A model generated the notes under the pieces. That model was not told where the DNA came from and searched no databases. It saw only the letters and a program-made list of their open reading frames with translations. From Streptococcus mitis (GTDB taxonomy: Bacteria; Bacillota; Bacilli; Lactobacillales; Streptococcaceae): 64,000 nucleotides of DNA. Of the stretch, positions 17,676 to 27,031 are shown piece by piece (position 1 is the first letter of the stretch; each line of letters begins with the position of its first letter). The translations under genes and the position numbers were made by a program. The stretch is taken from NCBI RefSeq assembly GCF_000722685.1, contig NZ_JPFV01000012.1, positions 124,001 through 188,000 on the forward strand, read 5' to 3'.

Positions 17676-18959
17676 ATGAAACAAGAATCAACTGTTGATT
17701 TGTTACTAGACGTTGACCAACGTCCTTCAGCTGGAAAAGGAATTCTCCTTAGTTTCCAACACGTTTTCGCCATGTTTGGTGCGACCATCTTGGTACCATT
17801 GATTTTGGGAATGCCTGTATCTGTTGCCCTTTTTGCTTCGGGCGTTGGAACACTCATCTACATGATCGCAACTGGTTTTAGAGTTCCAGTTTATCTAGGA
17901 TCATCATTCGCCTTTATCACAGCTATGTCCCTAGCTATGAAGGAACTAGGAGGGGATGTATCAGCTGCACAAACAGGGGTCATCCTTACAGGTTTTATCT
18001 ATGTTCTTGTCGCTGCTGGTGTTCGTTTTGCAGGTACAAAATGGATTGATAAACTCTTGCCACCAATCATCATCGGACCTATGATCATCGTTATCGGTCT
18101 TGGGCTTGCAAGTTCAGCTGTTACCAACGCTGGTCTTGTAGCTGATGGAAATTGGAAAAATGCTCTTGTAGCTGTTGTTACTTTCTTAATCGCTGCCTTT
18201 ATCAATACAAAAGGAAAAGGCTTCCTACGAATCATTCCATTCCTATTTGCTATTATCGGTGGTTACCTCTTCGCACTAACTCTTGGCTTGGTTGACTTTA
18301 CACCAGTTCTTAAAGCCAACTGGTTCGAAATTCCTGGTTTCTACTTGCCATTTAGCACAGGTGGTGCCTTTAAAGAATACAATCTTTACTTCGGTCCAGA
18401 AACCATTGCTATCTTGCCAATTGCTATCGTAACAATTTCTGAGCACATCGGAGACCATACTGTTTTGGGTCAAATCTGTGGCCGTCAATTCTTGAAAGAA
18501 CCAGGTCTTCACCGTACTCTTCTTGGTGACGGTATCGCAACTTCAGTATCTGCCTTCCTTGGTGGACCAGCCAATACAACTTATGGAGAAAATACAGGGG
18601 TTATCGGTATGACTCGTATCGCTTCTGTCTCAGTTATCCGTAACGCTGCCTTCATCGCGATTGCTCTTAGCTTCCTTGGTAAATTCACAGCCTTGATTTC
18701 AACTATTCCAAATGCTGTACTTGGTGGTATGTCAATCCTTCTCTATGGGGTTATCGCCAGCAACGGTTTGAAAGTCTTGATCAAAGAACGTGTTGATTTC
18801 GCTCAAATGCGTAACCTAATCATCGCAAGTGCTATGTTGGTCCTTGGACTTGGAGGAGCTATCCTTAAACTCGGTCCAGTTACCCTTTCAGGTACTGCCC
18901 TATCAGCCATGACAGGAATCATCTTGAACTTGATCTTGCCATACGAAAATAAAGACTAA
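17676..18959 (+). CDS. uraA: Uracil permease (NCS2/NAT family)
   Basis: 427-residue membrane transporter with about 14 hydrophobic segments; proton-coupled uracil uptake is the expected role. Family features include the QHVFAMFGATILVPLILG start of TM1, the TISEHIGDHT segment and the NAT-type region GDGIATSVSAFLGGPANTTYGENTGV. The start is set at 17676 (MKQESTVDLL), preceded by GTGAGG; the frame from 17640 overlaps the terminator hairpin and is rejected. Regulation by PyrR is inferred from the leader. The UraA versus PyrP name is a matter of convention. Confidence 0.93.
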   Translation: MKQESTVDLLLDVDQRPSAGKGILLSFQHVFAMFGATILVPLILGMPVSVALFASGVGTLIYMIATGFRVPVYLGSSFAFITAMSLAMKELGGDVSAAQTGVILTGFIYVLVAAGVRFAGTKWIDKLLPPIIIGPMIIVIGLGLASSAVTNAGLVADGNWKNALVAVVTFLIAAFINTKGKGFLRIIPFLFAIIGGYLFALTLGLVDFTPVLKANWFEIPGFYLPFSTGGAFKEYNLYFGPETIAILPIAIVTISEHIGDHTVLGQICGRQFLKEPGLHRTLLGDGIATSVSAFLGGPANTTYGENTGVIGMTRIASVSVIRNAAFIAIALSFLGKFTALISTIPNAVLGGMSILLYGVIASNGLKVLIKERVDFAQMRNLIIASAMLVLGLGGAILKLGPVTLSGTALSAMTGIILNLILPYENKD

Positions 18960-18977
18960 GAGTCTAAACATATCAAA

Positions 18978-19014
18978 AAACGAGCATTTCCAATTACGGA
19001 AGTGCTCATTTTTC
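18978..19014 (+). terminator. Terminator of uraA
   Basis: GAGCATTTCC (18982-18991) and GGAAGTGCTC (18998-19007) form a stem with one wobble, followed by ATTTTTC. Confidence 0.75.
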
Positions 19015-19035
19015 TTCTTTCTAAAAACTAAAAAA

Positions 19036-19056
19036 GGAAAGCCCTGCGGCCTTCCC
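19036..19056 (-). terminator. Terminator of ffh
   Basis: On the minus strand GGAAGGCC-GCA-GGGCTTTCC is followed by TTTTT, just after the ffh stop at 19062. Confidence 0.75.
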
Positions 19057-19061
19057 TTGTC

Positions 19062-20633
19062 TTACTTACGTTTCTTCTTCGCTTTCTTCATTTTATTCGC
19101 CATGCGTTTCATGGACTGTTTCATGGCAAATTCACCGATTTTACCTTTGAGTCCGCCACCAAACATCTGGCTCATATCTGGCATTCCTGCTCCTCCGAGA
19201 GCTGACAAGTCAGGCATTCCACCTTGTCCCATCATTCCTTCAAGGGCAGACATATCCATTCCTCCCATATTTGGCATATTTTTAGGAAGGTTATTTGGAT
19301 TGATTCCCATCTGCTTCATCATCTTGTTCATATCACCAGACATAACACCCTGCATGAGCTGTTTAGCTTGGTTAAAATCTTTGATGAATTTATTGACTTC
19401 GACAAAGGTATTTCCAGAACCTGCAGCAATACGACGTCGACGGCTTGGATTTAACAAATCAGGATTTTCACGCTCTTCAGGCGTCATAGAAGATACGATG
19501 GCGCGTTTGCGAGCGATCTGACGCTCATCCACCTTCATATTTTGAAGGGCTGGATTATTGGCCATACCTGGAATCATCTTGAGCAAGTCTTCCATTGGCC
19601 CCATGTTTTGCACCTGATCCAACTGATCAATGAAATCATTGAAATCAAAGGTGTTTTCACGCATCTTCTCAGCCATTTCAAGGGCTTTTTGCTCATCGTA
19701 TTCTTGAGAAGCTTTCTCAATCAAAGTGAGCATATCCCCCATGCCAAGGATACGGCTAGACATACGGTCTGGGTGGAAGGTCTCAATGTCCGTAATCTTT
19801 TCACCTGTACCAGTAAACTTGATCGGTTTACCAGTAATGTGACGAACCGATAGAGCCGCACCACCACGAGTGTCCCCATCAATCTTGGTAAGGATAACCC
19901 CAGTTACTTCTAACTGAGTATTAAACTCACGCGCAACATTGGCCGCTTCTTGACCAATCATGGCATCAACGACGAGCAAAATTTCATTTGGCTGAGCCAG
20001 TGCTTTCACGTCACGAAGCTCATTCATCAACAGCTCATCAATCTGCAAACGACCCGCCGTATCAATCAAGACATAGTCGTTGTGATTGGCTTGAGCTTGT
20101 TCCAAACCTTGACGAACAATCTCAACAGCTGGTACTTCTGTTCCAAGTGCAAATACAGGCACATCAATCTGTTGCCCCAAGGTCTTAAGCTGATCAATGG
20201 CAGCAGGACGATAGATATCCGCCGCAATCATCAAAGGACGGGCATTTTCTTCCTTCTTGAGTTTGTTGGCCAATTTACCCGCAAAGGTTGTTTTACCAGC
20301 CCCCTGTAAACCAACCATCATGATGATGGTAGGAATCTTAGGTGACTTGATAATCTCAGCTGTATCAGAACCTAAAACGGCGGTCAGTTCCTCATCAACG
20401 ATTTTAATAATCTGTTGCGCAGGATTAAGGGTGTCAATGACTTCATGCCCGACTGCACGCTCACGAACCTTCTTGATAAAGTCCTTTACAACAGGCAAGG
20501 CAACATCGGCTTCAAGCAAGGCCAAGCGAATCTCTTTGGTTGCCTCTTGGACATCAGCCTCAGAGATTTTTCCTTTTTTACGTAGATTTTTAAAGACGTT
20601 CTGTAAACGTTCTGTTAAACTTTCAAATGCCAT
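19062..20633 (-). CDS. ffh: Signal recognition particle protein Ffh
   Basis: SRP54 GTPase that binds signal peptides and 4.5S/scRNA and docks with FtsY. The order is N domain, then G domain with the P-loop GLQGAGKTTFAGK near residue 107, DTAGRLQID near 187 and TKIDGDTRGGAAL near 245, then a methionine-rich M domain from about residue 330, ending in glycine/methionine-rich segments and a KKAKKKRK tail. 523 residues, normal length. It overlaps nothing and follows ylxM by 11 bp on the same strand. Confidence 0.96.
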   Translation of the reverse strand: MAFESLTERLQNVFKNLRKKGKISEADVQEATKEIRLALLEADVALPVVKDFIKKVRERAVGHEVIDTLNPAQQIIKIVDEELTAVLGSDTAEIIKSPKIPTIIMMVGLQGAGKTTFAGKLANKLKKEENARPLMIAADIYRPAAIDQLKTLGQQIDVPVFALGTEVPAVEIVRQGLEQAQANHNDYVLIDTAGRLQIDELLMNELRDVKALAQPNEILLVVDAMIGQEAANVAREFNTQLEVTGVILTKIDGDTRGGAALSVRHITGKPIKFTGTGEKITDIETFHPDRMSSRILGMGDMLTLIEKASQEYDEQKALEMAEKMRENTFDFNDFIDQLDQVQNMGPMEDLLKMIPGMANNPALQNMKVDERQIARKRAIVSSMTPEERENPDLLNPSRRRRIAAGSGNTFVEVNKFIKDFNQAKQLMQGVMSGDMNKMMKQMGINPNNLPKNMPNMGGMDMSALEGMMGQGGMPDLSALGGAGMPDMSQMFGGGLKGKIGEFAMKQSMKRMANKMKKAKKKRK

Positions 20634-20644
20634 TTTTCTTCCTC

Positions 20645-20977
20645 TTATTCTCTATTATCAATGCTTGTTAAAATTTCTATCTGCTTTTGCAGAAAGTCAT
20701 CATTGGGATACTGCTCCAAAATCTGGTCAAAAATCTGACTACGGACAATGTAGTCCGAGTACATGTGCAATTTCATCTCATAATCTTCCAGAATCTTTTC
20801 TGTCCGCTTGATATTGTCATAGACAGCCTGACGACTGACACCAAACTCTTCAGCAATCTCAGCAAGGCTGTAATCATCAGCGTAGTAGAGCTCGATATAA
20901 TTCATTTGCTTATCTGTCAAAAGCGCTGCATAAAATTCAAAGAGCGCATTCATACGATTTGTTTTTTCGATTTCCAT
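20645..20977 (-). CDS. ylxM: YlxM-type HTH protein, putative SRP accessory factor
   Basis: 110-residue protein with a sigma-70 region 4-like helix-turn-helix: [21 protein letters not shown] followed by [16 protein letters not shown]. In streptococci YlxM is encoded upstream of ffh and modulates SRP activity. It begins the two-gene operon with ffh. Length and position match the family; the mechanism is inferred from published YlxM homologues. Confidence 0.9.
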   Translation of the reverse strand: MEIEKTNRMNALFEFYAALLTDKQMNYIELYYADDYSLAEIAEEFGVSRQAVYDNIKRTEKILEDYEMKLHMYSDYIVRSQIFDQILEQYPNDDFLQKQIEILTSIDNRE

Positions 20978-21067
20978 AACTTTTATTATACCAAAAATTA
21001 GCCTAATCTACCACATTAGCAGACCAATCTGAGAAGATAGTCAGGTAAATTTGAAAAAGACGAGATC

Positions 21068-21445
21068 CTAGCTCCAAGTAATTTCCAATTGATAGCTAGC
21101 AAAGGGTTGTCCCTCTTGATTTTGTAGTTGATAGTCTAAATGAATCTTTTGACCATCTACTTCATAGCGACTGGTTTGGATAATAAACTCCTGCATACCC
21201 ATAGGTGTAGGAATATAGGCTAAACTATCACTATCCTTTAGAAAACGCATAATAGTCTTGGGATTGGAAAATCGACTCATCACAAGTTCTTGACCATGAA
21301 ATTTAATAACCACTTTTTCCTTTTCCTCATTATAGAAAAGCAGGTAGCTATAATCTCCTTTTTCATGCACTTCCACGTCATAAAGCTGGTCAATCACTTC
21401 CAACTGCTCATCAAACTGAATTGTATTTCGCATCCGAATCTTCAC
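21068..21445 (-). CDS. DUF1934-family beta-barrel protein
   Basis: 125 residues, mostly predicted beta strands (KIRMRNTIQFDEQLEVIDQ, YSYLLFYNEEKEKVVIKF, FASYQLEITW). The pattern matches the YwiB/DUF1934 small calycin-like barrel family of Firmicutes. No catalytic motif. Divergent from the neighbouring HD gene and ends about 90 bp from ylxM. Function unknown. Confidence 0.8.
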   Translation of the reverse strand: MKIRMRNTIQFDEQLEVIDQLYDVEVHEKGDYSYLLFYNEEKEKVVIKFHGQELVMSRFSNPKTIMRFLKDSDSLAYIPTPMGMQEFIIQTSRYEVDGQKIHLDYQLQNQEGQPFASYQLEITWS

Positions 21446-21516
21446 ATCAGGTCCTCTTTCTTGTCTCTTGTCCTACTATTTTACCAAAAAGAGCAGGATT
21501 TTGCTATAATGGTCAT

Positions 21517-22821
21517 ATGAACGAAAAAGTATTCCGTGACCCAGTTCACAACTACATCCATGTCAATAATCAAATCATCTACGACTTGATTAATACAAAA
21601 GAATTTCAACGCTTGCGCCGGATCAAGCAACTGGGAACTTCCAGTTATACCTTCCACGGTGGAGAGCATAGTCGCTTCTCTCACTGTCTAGGAGTCTATG
21701 AGATTGCACGACGCATCACAGAAATTTTTGAAGAAAAATATCCTGAGGAATGGAATCCTGCCGAGTCTCTCTTGACCATGACCGCTGCTCTCCTCCATGA
21801 CCTTGGGCATGGTGCCTACTCCCATACTTTTGAACATCTCTTTGATACAGACCATGAAGCCATTACTCAGGAGATTATCCAAAGTCCTGAGACAGAGATT
21901 CACCAAGTCCTACTACAAGTAGCGCCAGATTTTCCAGAAAAGGTTGCCAGTGTCATAGACCATACCTACCCTAACAAGCAGGTCGTGCAACTCATTTCTA
22001 GTCAGATTGATGCGGACCGTATGGACTATCTCTTGCGCGACTCCTATTTTACAGGAGCATCTTATGGGGAATTTGACCTGACTCGAATCTTGCGTGTCAT
22101 TCGTCCTGTCAAAAATGGTATCGCCTTTCAGCGCAATGGCATGCACGCCATCGAAGATTACGTCCTCAGTCGCTACCAAATGTATATGCAGGTTTATTTC
22201 CACCCAGCAACACGCGCCATGGAAGTTCTCCTACAGAATCTTCTCAAGCGCGCCAAGGAACTCTATCCTGAGGACAAGGACTTCTTTGCACGAACTTCCC
22301 CACATCTCCTGCCTTTCTTTGAAAAAAATGTGACCTTGTCTGATTATCTAGCTCTAGATGATGGTGTCATGAATACCTACTTCCAACTCTGGATGACCAG
22401 TCCTGACAAGATTCTTGCAGACCTGTCGCAACGCTTTGTCAACCGTAAGGTCTTTAAATCGATTACCTTTTCACAAGAAGATCAAGACCAGCTCGCTAGC
22501 ATGAGAAAATTGGTTGAAGACATTGGCTTTGATCCCAACTACTATACTGCCATTCATAAGAACTTTGACCTCCCTTATGATATCTATCGTCCCGAATCTG
22601 AAAATCCACGAACCCAGATTGAGATTTTACAGAAAAATGGAGAACTGGCCGAACTCTCTAGCCTGTCTCCTATCGTCCAATCCCTTGCTGGCAGTCGCCA
22701 CGGAGATAATCGTTTTTATTTCCCAAAAGAAATGTTGGATCAAAACAGCATCTTCGCAAGCATTACCCAGCAATTTTTACATTTAATTGAGAACGATCAT
22801 TTTACCCCAAATAAAAACTAG
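21517..22821 (+). CDS. HD-domain phosphohydrolase
   Basis: 434 residues. The HD signature is complete: HSRFSHCLGVYEIARR supplies the first histidine, LLHDLGHGAYSHTFEHL the central HD pair, and IDADRMDYLLRDS the distal aspartate. This layout is that of SAMHD1/dGTPase-like proteins (YwfO type), which hydrolyse nucleotides; the substrate here is not determined. The start is ATG 21517, because TATAAT (21505-21510) lies only six bases upstream; an upstream frame from 21421 crosses that promoter. No Shine-Dalgarno sequence fits between, so the mRNA may be leaderless. Confidence 0.88.
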   Translation: MNEKVFRDPVHNYIHVNNQIIYDLINTKEFQRLRRIKQLGTSSYTFHGGEHSRFSHCLGVYEIARRITEIFEEKYPEEWNPAESLLTMTAALLHDLGHGAYSHTFEHLFDTDHEAITQEIIQSPETEIHQVLLQVAPDFPEKVASVIDHTYPNKQVVQLISSQIDADRMDYLLRDSYFTGASYGEFDLTRILRVIRPVKNGIAFQRNGMHAIEDYVLSRYQMYMQVYFHPATRAMEVLLQNLLKRAKELYPEDKDFFARTSPHLLPFFEKNVTLSDYLALDDGVMNTYFQLWMTSPDKILADLSQRFVNRKVFKSITFSQEDQDQLASMRKLVEDIGFDPNYYTAIHKNFDLPYDIYRPESENPRTQIEILQKNGELAELSSLSPIVQSLAGSRHGDNRFYFPKEMLDQNSIFASITQQFLHLIENDHFTPNKN

Positions 22822-22833
22822 AAGAGGAAATTT

Positions 22834-23640
22834 ATGAGTATTAAACTAATTGCCGTCGATATCGACGGAACCCTAGTCAACAGTCAAAAGGAGATTACTC
22901 CTGAAGTCTTTTCTGCCATCCAAGATGCCAAAGAAGCTGGTGTCAAAGTCGTGATTGCAACTGGTCGCCCTATCGCAGGTGTTGCTAAACTTCTGGACGA
23001 CTTGCAGTTGAGAGACGAGGGTGACTATGTTGTAACCTTTAATGGTTCCCTTGTCCAAGAAACTGCTACAGGTCATGAGATTATTAGTGAATCCTTGACT
23101 TATGAGGATTATCTGGATATGGAATTTCTCAGTCGCAAGCTCGGTGTCCATATGCACGCTATTACTAAGGACGGTATCTATACTGCCAATCGCAATATCG
23201 GAAAATACACAGTGCACGAATCAACCCTCGTCAGCATGCCTATCTTCTACCGCACTCCTGAAGAAATGGCTGGCAAGGAAATTGTCAAGTGTATGTTCAT
23301 CGATGAACCAGAAATACTCGATGCTGCAATTGAAAAAATCCCAGCAGAATTTTACGACCGCTACTCTATCAACAAGTCTGCTCCTTTCTACCTCGAACTC
23401 CTTAAAAAGAATGTAGACAAGGGTTCAGCTATTACTCACTTAGCTGAAAAACTAGGATTGACCAAAGATGAAACCATGGCGATTGGTGACGAAGAAAATG
23501 ACCGCGCCATGCTGGAAGTCGTTGGTAACCCAGTTGTCATGGAAAACGGAAATCCAGAAATCAAAAAAATAGCCAAATACATCACTAAAACAAATGACGA
23601 ATCTGGCGTTGCCCATGCCATCCGTACATGGGTACTGTAA
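22834..23640 (+). CDS. Cof-type HAD sugar phosphatase (YidA-like)
   Basis: 268 residues with HAD motif I DIDGTLVNS at the N-terminus, motif II VIATGRP, motif III lysine near KGSAITHLAEKLG, and motif IV GDEENDRAMLEVVG. Starts 12 bp after the HD gene with AGAGGAAATTT upstream, so the two likely form an operon ending at the terminator at 23657. The last ~20 codons and the terminator are repeated at 32,355-32,470 on the other side of the CRISPR locus, marking an insertion junction. Likely substrates are sugar phosphates. Confidence 0.9.
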   Translation: MSIKLIAVDIDGTLVNSQKEITPEVFSAIQDAKEAGVKVVIATGRPIAGVAKLLDDLQLRDEGDYVVTFNGSLVQETATGHEIISESLTYEDYLDMEFLSRKLGVHMHAITKDGIYTANRNIGKYTVHESTLVSMPIFYRTPEEMAGKEIVKCMFIDEPEILDAAIEKIPAEFYDRYSINKSAPFYLELLKKNVDKGSAITHLAEKLGLTKDETMAIGDEENDRAMLEVVGNPVVMENGNPEIKKIAKYITKTNDESGVAHAIRTWVL

Positions 23641-23683
23641 AAGGAAAGAATAGACGAAACCCGCTCGGCTGAGCGGGTTTTTA
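23572..23683 (+). repeat. Direct repeat, left copy (3' end of HAD gene plus terminator)
   Basis: About 112 bp here match 32,355-32,470 almost perfectly. Differences are a few third-position changes (GCCATCCGT against GCTATTCGT), a 3-base insertion in the spacer, and terminator stem length. The two copies bracket the whole CRISPR-Cas island. Confidence 0.9.
23657..23683 (+). terminator. Terminator of the HD-HAD operon
   Basis: ACCCGCTCGGCTGAGCGGGTTTTTA: a GC-rich 6-7-bp stem with T run, also present in diverged form at 32,446-32,467. Confidence 0.85.
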
Positions 23684-23711
23684 TAAGTTAGAGAATCGCT
23701 AATATTATCTA

Positions 23712-25593
23712 AATGTACAGTTACTTAAATCTTGAGAGTACAAAAACCTACCAGCACACGTTCCACCAGGCTTGTATGTTGTACAGTTACTTAAATCTTG
23801 AGAGTACAAAAACGGTTCTCGGCACGTTGATTTTGTCGCTAAGGTTGTACAGTTACTTAAATCTTGAGAGTACAAAAACCTCAACACTATACCACACGGT
23901 TGGGATATGTTGTACAGTTACTTAAATCTTGAGAGTACAAAAACAGATTTCCAAAACAGAATCAGGCACACTCGGTTGTACAGTTACTTAAATCTTGAGA
24001 GTACAAAAACGGGGTGCAAGAAAGACAGATGGCAGCCTTGGTTGTACAGTTACTTAAATCTTGAGAGTACAAAAACTGCCCGTTGTAAATGAAATAGAGT
24101 TCAATGTTGTACAGTTACTTAAATCTTGAGAGTACAAAAACTCTCGGTGGTTTAGATAAAGCAGTAAGCCAGTTGTACAGTTACTTAAATCTTGAGAGTA
24201 CAAAAACCGGGCGTTTTATCCAGCTTGCAGGGGTCAAGTTGTACAGTTACTTAAATCTTGAGAGTACAAAAACCTAACATAATTTTTAAAGGAGCGCCAC
24301 AATGTTGTACAGTTACTTAAATCTTGAGAGTACAAAAACCGTGATTATCGCCGTGGATGATGTTTGTGCGTTGTACAGTTACTTAAATCTTGAGAGTACA
24401 AAAACTATAATATCATTCACGGTGCGTTTATCGTCGTTGTACAGTTACTTAAATCTTGAGAGTACAAAAACTACCATTGTTGACTCTTCACAAAAAGAAG
24501 TGTTGTACAGTTACTTAAATCTTGAGAGTACAAAAACTGTTTTGGTCAGTAGTGGCAGAATTAGAATGTTGTACAGTTACTTAAATCTTGAGAGTACAAA
24601 AACTTTCTGTAACTCGTCTTGTATAGTAGATAGGTTGTACAGTTACTTAAATCTTGAGAGTACAAAAACAGTTGCTTATCCCCTGTGTTTCCCGTGATTG
24701 TTGTACAGTTACTTAAATCTTGAGAGTACAAAAACTTGTTAGTGATGCGAAAATGAAAGAAGCTGGTTGTACAGTTACTTAAATCTTGAGAGTACAAAAA
24801 CCTACTCCTTGACGCTTCCGCTTGGATCAGGTTGTACAGTTACTTAAATCTTGAGAGTACAAAAACTAAGAACTCAGAAAACTATATACCACAGACGTTG
24901 TACAGTTACTTAAATCTTGAGAGTACAAAAACATACAACAAAAATAAAAAATAAAAATTATAGTTGTACAGTTACTTAAATCTTGAGAGTACAAAAACGG
25001 TAGCGGCACCATTAGTATTAAAAAATGAGTTGTACAGTTACTTAAATCTTGAGAGTACAAAAACACGAACTCATCGCCAAGATAAATATGACCTGTTGTA
25101 CAGTTACTTAAATCTTGAGAGTACAAAAACAATCTATCTTTTTACTCAATTTTGCGTCACGTTGTACAGTTACTTAAATCTTGAGAGTACAAAAACCAGT
25201 AAAAGAATTGTTGGAGAAAGTAGAAAGGTTGTACAGTTACTTAAATCTTGAGAGTACAAAAACAGACCTGAGTCTTTAAATTTGAAATCTGATGTTGTAC
25301 AGTTACTTAAATCTTGAGAGTACAAAAACCAGTAAAAGAATTGTTGGAGAAAGTAGAAAGGTTGTACAGTTACTTAAATCTTGAGAGTACAAAAACCAAG
25401 TGGCAATATCAACAATCCAGGCTCTGGTTGTACAGTTACTTAAATCTTGAGAGTACAAAAACGCTCTTCCTAGGGTATCAGATAAGACTTATGTTGTACA
25501 GTTACTTAAATCTTGAGAGTACAAAAACCACCCTCATAATCTACCTCAGCTCCATCAGTTGTACAGTTACTTAAATCTTGAGAGTACAAAAAC
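23712..25593 (-). CRISPR. Type II-A CRISPR array, 29 repeats and 28 spacers
   Basis: Repeat of 36 bp reading GTTTTTGTACTCTCAAGATT followed by TAAGTAACTGTACAAC on the minus strand, the same as the S. thermophilus CRISPR1 repeat as I remember it. Repeats start at 23712, 23778, 23844, 23909 and so on to 25558; spacers are 29-31 nt. The repeat at 23712 has lost its last three bases (the GTT end on the plus strand), so this is the trailer end; the leader end is at 25593 beside csn2. Spacers 25197-25227 and 25330-25360 are identical. Spacer 24933-24962 is almost pure A/T. Open frames inside the array that translate the repeat as SYLNLESTKT are artefacts. Confidence 0.99.
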
Positions 25594-25663
25594 CTCAAAT
25601 TCGTCAATTTTGATTTTTGTTCCCTCAAAAACATTATAAAGCCTTAAATCTCACTCGTCAATA
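25594..25663 (-). promoter_or_regulatory. CRISPR leader
   Basis: Seventy AT-rich bases between the csn2 stop and the first repeat, transcribed on the minus strand into the array. Position and orientation fit the type II-A leader where new spacers enter; no extended promoter is visible, so array transcription may start here or run on from csn2. Confidence 0.7.
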
Positions 25664-26707
25664 CTATTCTTCCAAATATTTCAATAACATTGGATTGATT
25701 GATTCAATACGGAATTTTGTTTTCATTTTGTACTGATACAAATTATTCAAAATTTTTAATACGACTTGATCTTCTACAGATAAACTCATGTGGAGAATGT
25801 CCGAGCTAAATAAATAGGATCCAATTTTTCTTAAAGAAGTTAAAAATTCTTGTTCATCAGGCATTTGATTTATTGGATACTGATTGGTAAAGCGATCATA
25901 CATAAATTCTAGAGAATAATAATGATCAACATAATCGGAAACAATATTGATTTCCTCTAAAACTTCTTTCGTGACATGAAGATAACCTTCATTGGAAGGA
26001 AATAAAACAATATATAATGAATCGCTATGATTAGTAAGAAATTCCATTTTCTCGCAACATTCAACAAAATCATTATAGGATAAAAAATCATCCAAATTTC
26101 GTAAGACAAGCAAAAACTTTTTAGAACTATTCGTCGCTATAATTTCTAACATGGAAAGAAATAATAAAAACTTTGTCTTATTGTCTACAAATTCAAAGGA
26201 TATATTTTTATCATTTTTTCCAAAGTATGGTAAAAAATTTTTTTGAATTAATTGATCCGTATTAAAATATTTTGCTTCAGTATGATATATAATATCATCT
26301 ATTTGAAGATTCAATTTCTGATTCAATAAAAGTGAAATCCTATCTAGATTGTCATTGATATTTTCGATTTGCTCCATTATCTCGATAGAATTAATCTTTT
26401 TCTTTATATAATCATAAGCTACTGTTCCTTTTTTATATTCCATTTGTTCAATTAAATCATTGATATTGGACACTTGAATTACACTAAATTCTGACCGGGA
26501 AACCATTGTATCGTCTATTAGTATTTTAGGCTCATTTTGTTCAAATAGAACTAAATCTTCCTCACTATATTTTTTTCCTCCAAAATACCACAATAGTATT
26601 TGCCAAATATAGTATTTTAATTGCTGATCTTGACCTACAATTTGAGTAAATTGGCCAAAACTTAATGAAATATTATCCTTATACGGATGACTAATGTTCA
26701 TTTTCAT
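25664..26707 (-). CDS. csn2: CRISPR-associated protein Csn2, long form
   Basis: 347 residues. Csn2 forms a calcium-stabilised tetrameric ring that binds DNA ends during spacer acquisition with Cas1-Cas2 and Cas9. The canonical protein is about 220 residues; this is the longer variant associated with the S. thermophilus CRISPR1 type, with an extra C-terminal helical region. Matching features are the beta-rich N-terminus (MNISHPYKDNISLSFGQFTQ), the LVLRNLDDFLSYNDF segment, and the C-terminal EFLTSLRKIGSYLF. Overlaps cas2 by four bases (ATGA). An A7 run in this gene is intact. The family call is mainly by context, size and overall pattern. Confidence 0.9.
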   Translation of the reverse strand: MKMNISHPYKDNISLSFGQFTQIVGQDQQLKYYIWQILLWYFGGKKYSEEDLVLFEQNEPKILIDDTMVSRSEFSVIQVSNINDLIEQMEYKKGTVAYDYIKKKINSIEIMEQIENINDNLDRISLLLNQKLNLQIDDIIYHTEAKYFNTDQLIQKNFLPYFGKNDKNISFEFVDNKTKFLLFLSMLEIIATNSSKKFLLVLRNLDDFLSYNDFVECCEKMEFLTNHSDSLYIVLFPSNEGYLHVTKEVLEEINIVSDYVDHYYSLEFMYDRFTNQYPINQMPDEQEFLTSLRKIGSYLFSSDILHMSLSVEDQVVLKILNNLYQYKMKTKFRIESINPMLLKYLEE

Positions 26708-27027
26708 ATAACTACCAACTTATTATCACTGACTACTTCTTCTTGCTTTGTTTTCCCACCAATTATTAAAACCATTTCAGAAAATTGTTTTTCAGTCACT
26801 GCTAGCAAACGGACATTCCCACTTGGTAAATTACTCTGACTTAATTTTTTATAGAATTTACTAGCAAAACTTCGGTTAGGACAGGTTCTATAATAAACCG
26901 AAAATTGTAACATTTCAAAACCATTAGCAATTAAGTCTTTTCGAAAGTTACGATAGACTCTCTTTTCTTGATTGGTTTCCATCGGTAAATCAAAAAAACA
27001 CAATAATCTCAATGCTTCATACCTCAT
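26704..27027 (-). CDS. cas2: CRISPR-associated endoribonuclease-fold protein Cas2
   Basis: 107 residues with the ferredoxin-like Cas2 start RLLCFFDLPMETNQEKRVYRNFRKDLIANGF and the FSVYYRTCPNRS segment. In the type II-A adaptation complex Cas2 bridges two Cas1 dimers. It starts five bases after cas1 and overlaps csn2 by four bases, so cas1-cas2-csn2 form one translationally coupled unit. Confidence 0.96.
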   Translation of the reverse strand: MRYEALRLLCFFDLPMETNQEKRVYRNFRKDLIANGFEMLQFSVYYRTCPNRSFASKFYKKLSQSNLPSGNVRLLAVTEKQFSEMVLIIGGKTKQEEVVSDNKLVVI

Positions 27028-27031
27028 TTCC

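Noticed and set aside
19057..20811. Several long plus-strand frames opposite ffh and ylxM
   Set aside because: Shadows of highly expressed coding sequence on the other strand, without initiation signals.
23713..25574. Chains of open frames inside the CRISPR array on both strands
   Set aside because: They are translations of the 36-bp repeat (SYLNLESTKT or LYSQDLSNCT units) and have no start sites or coding logic.
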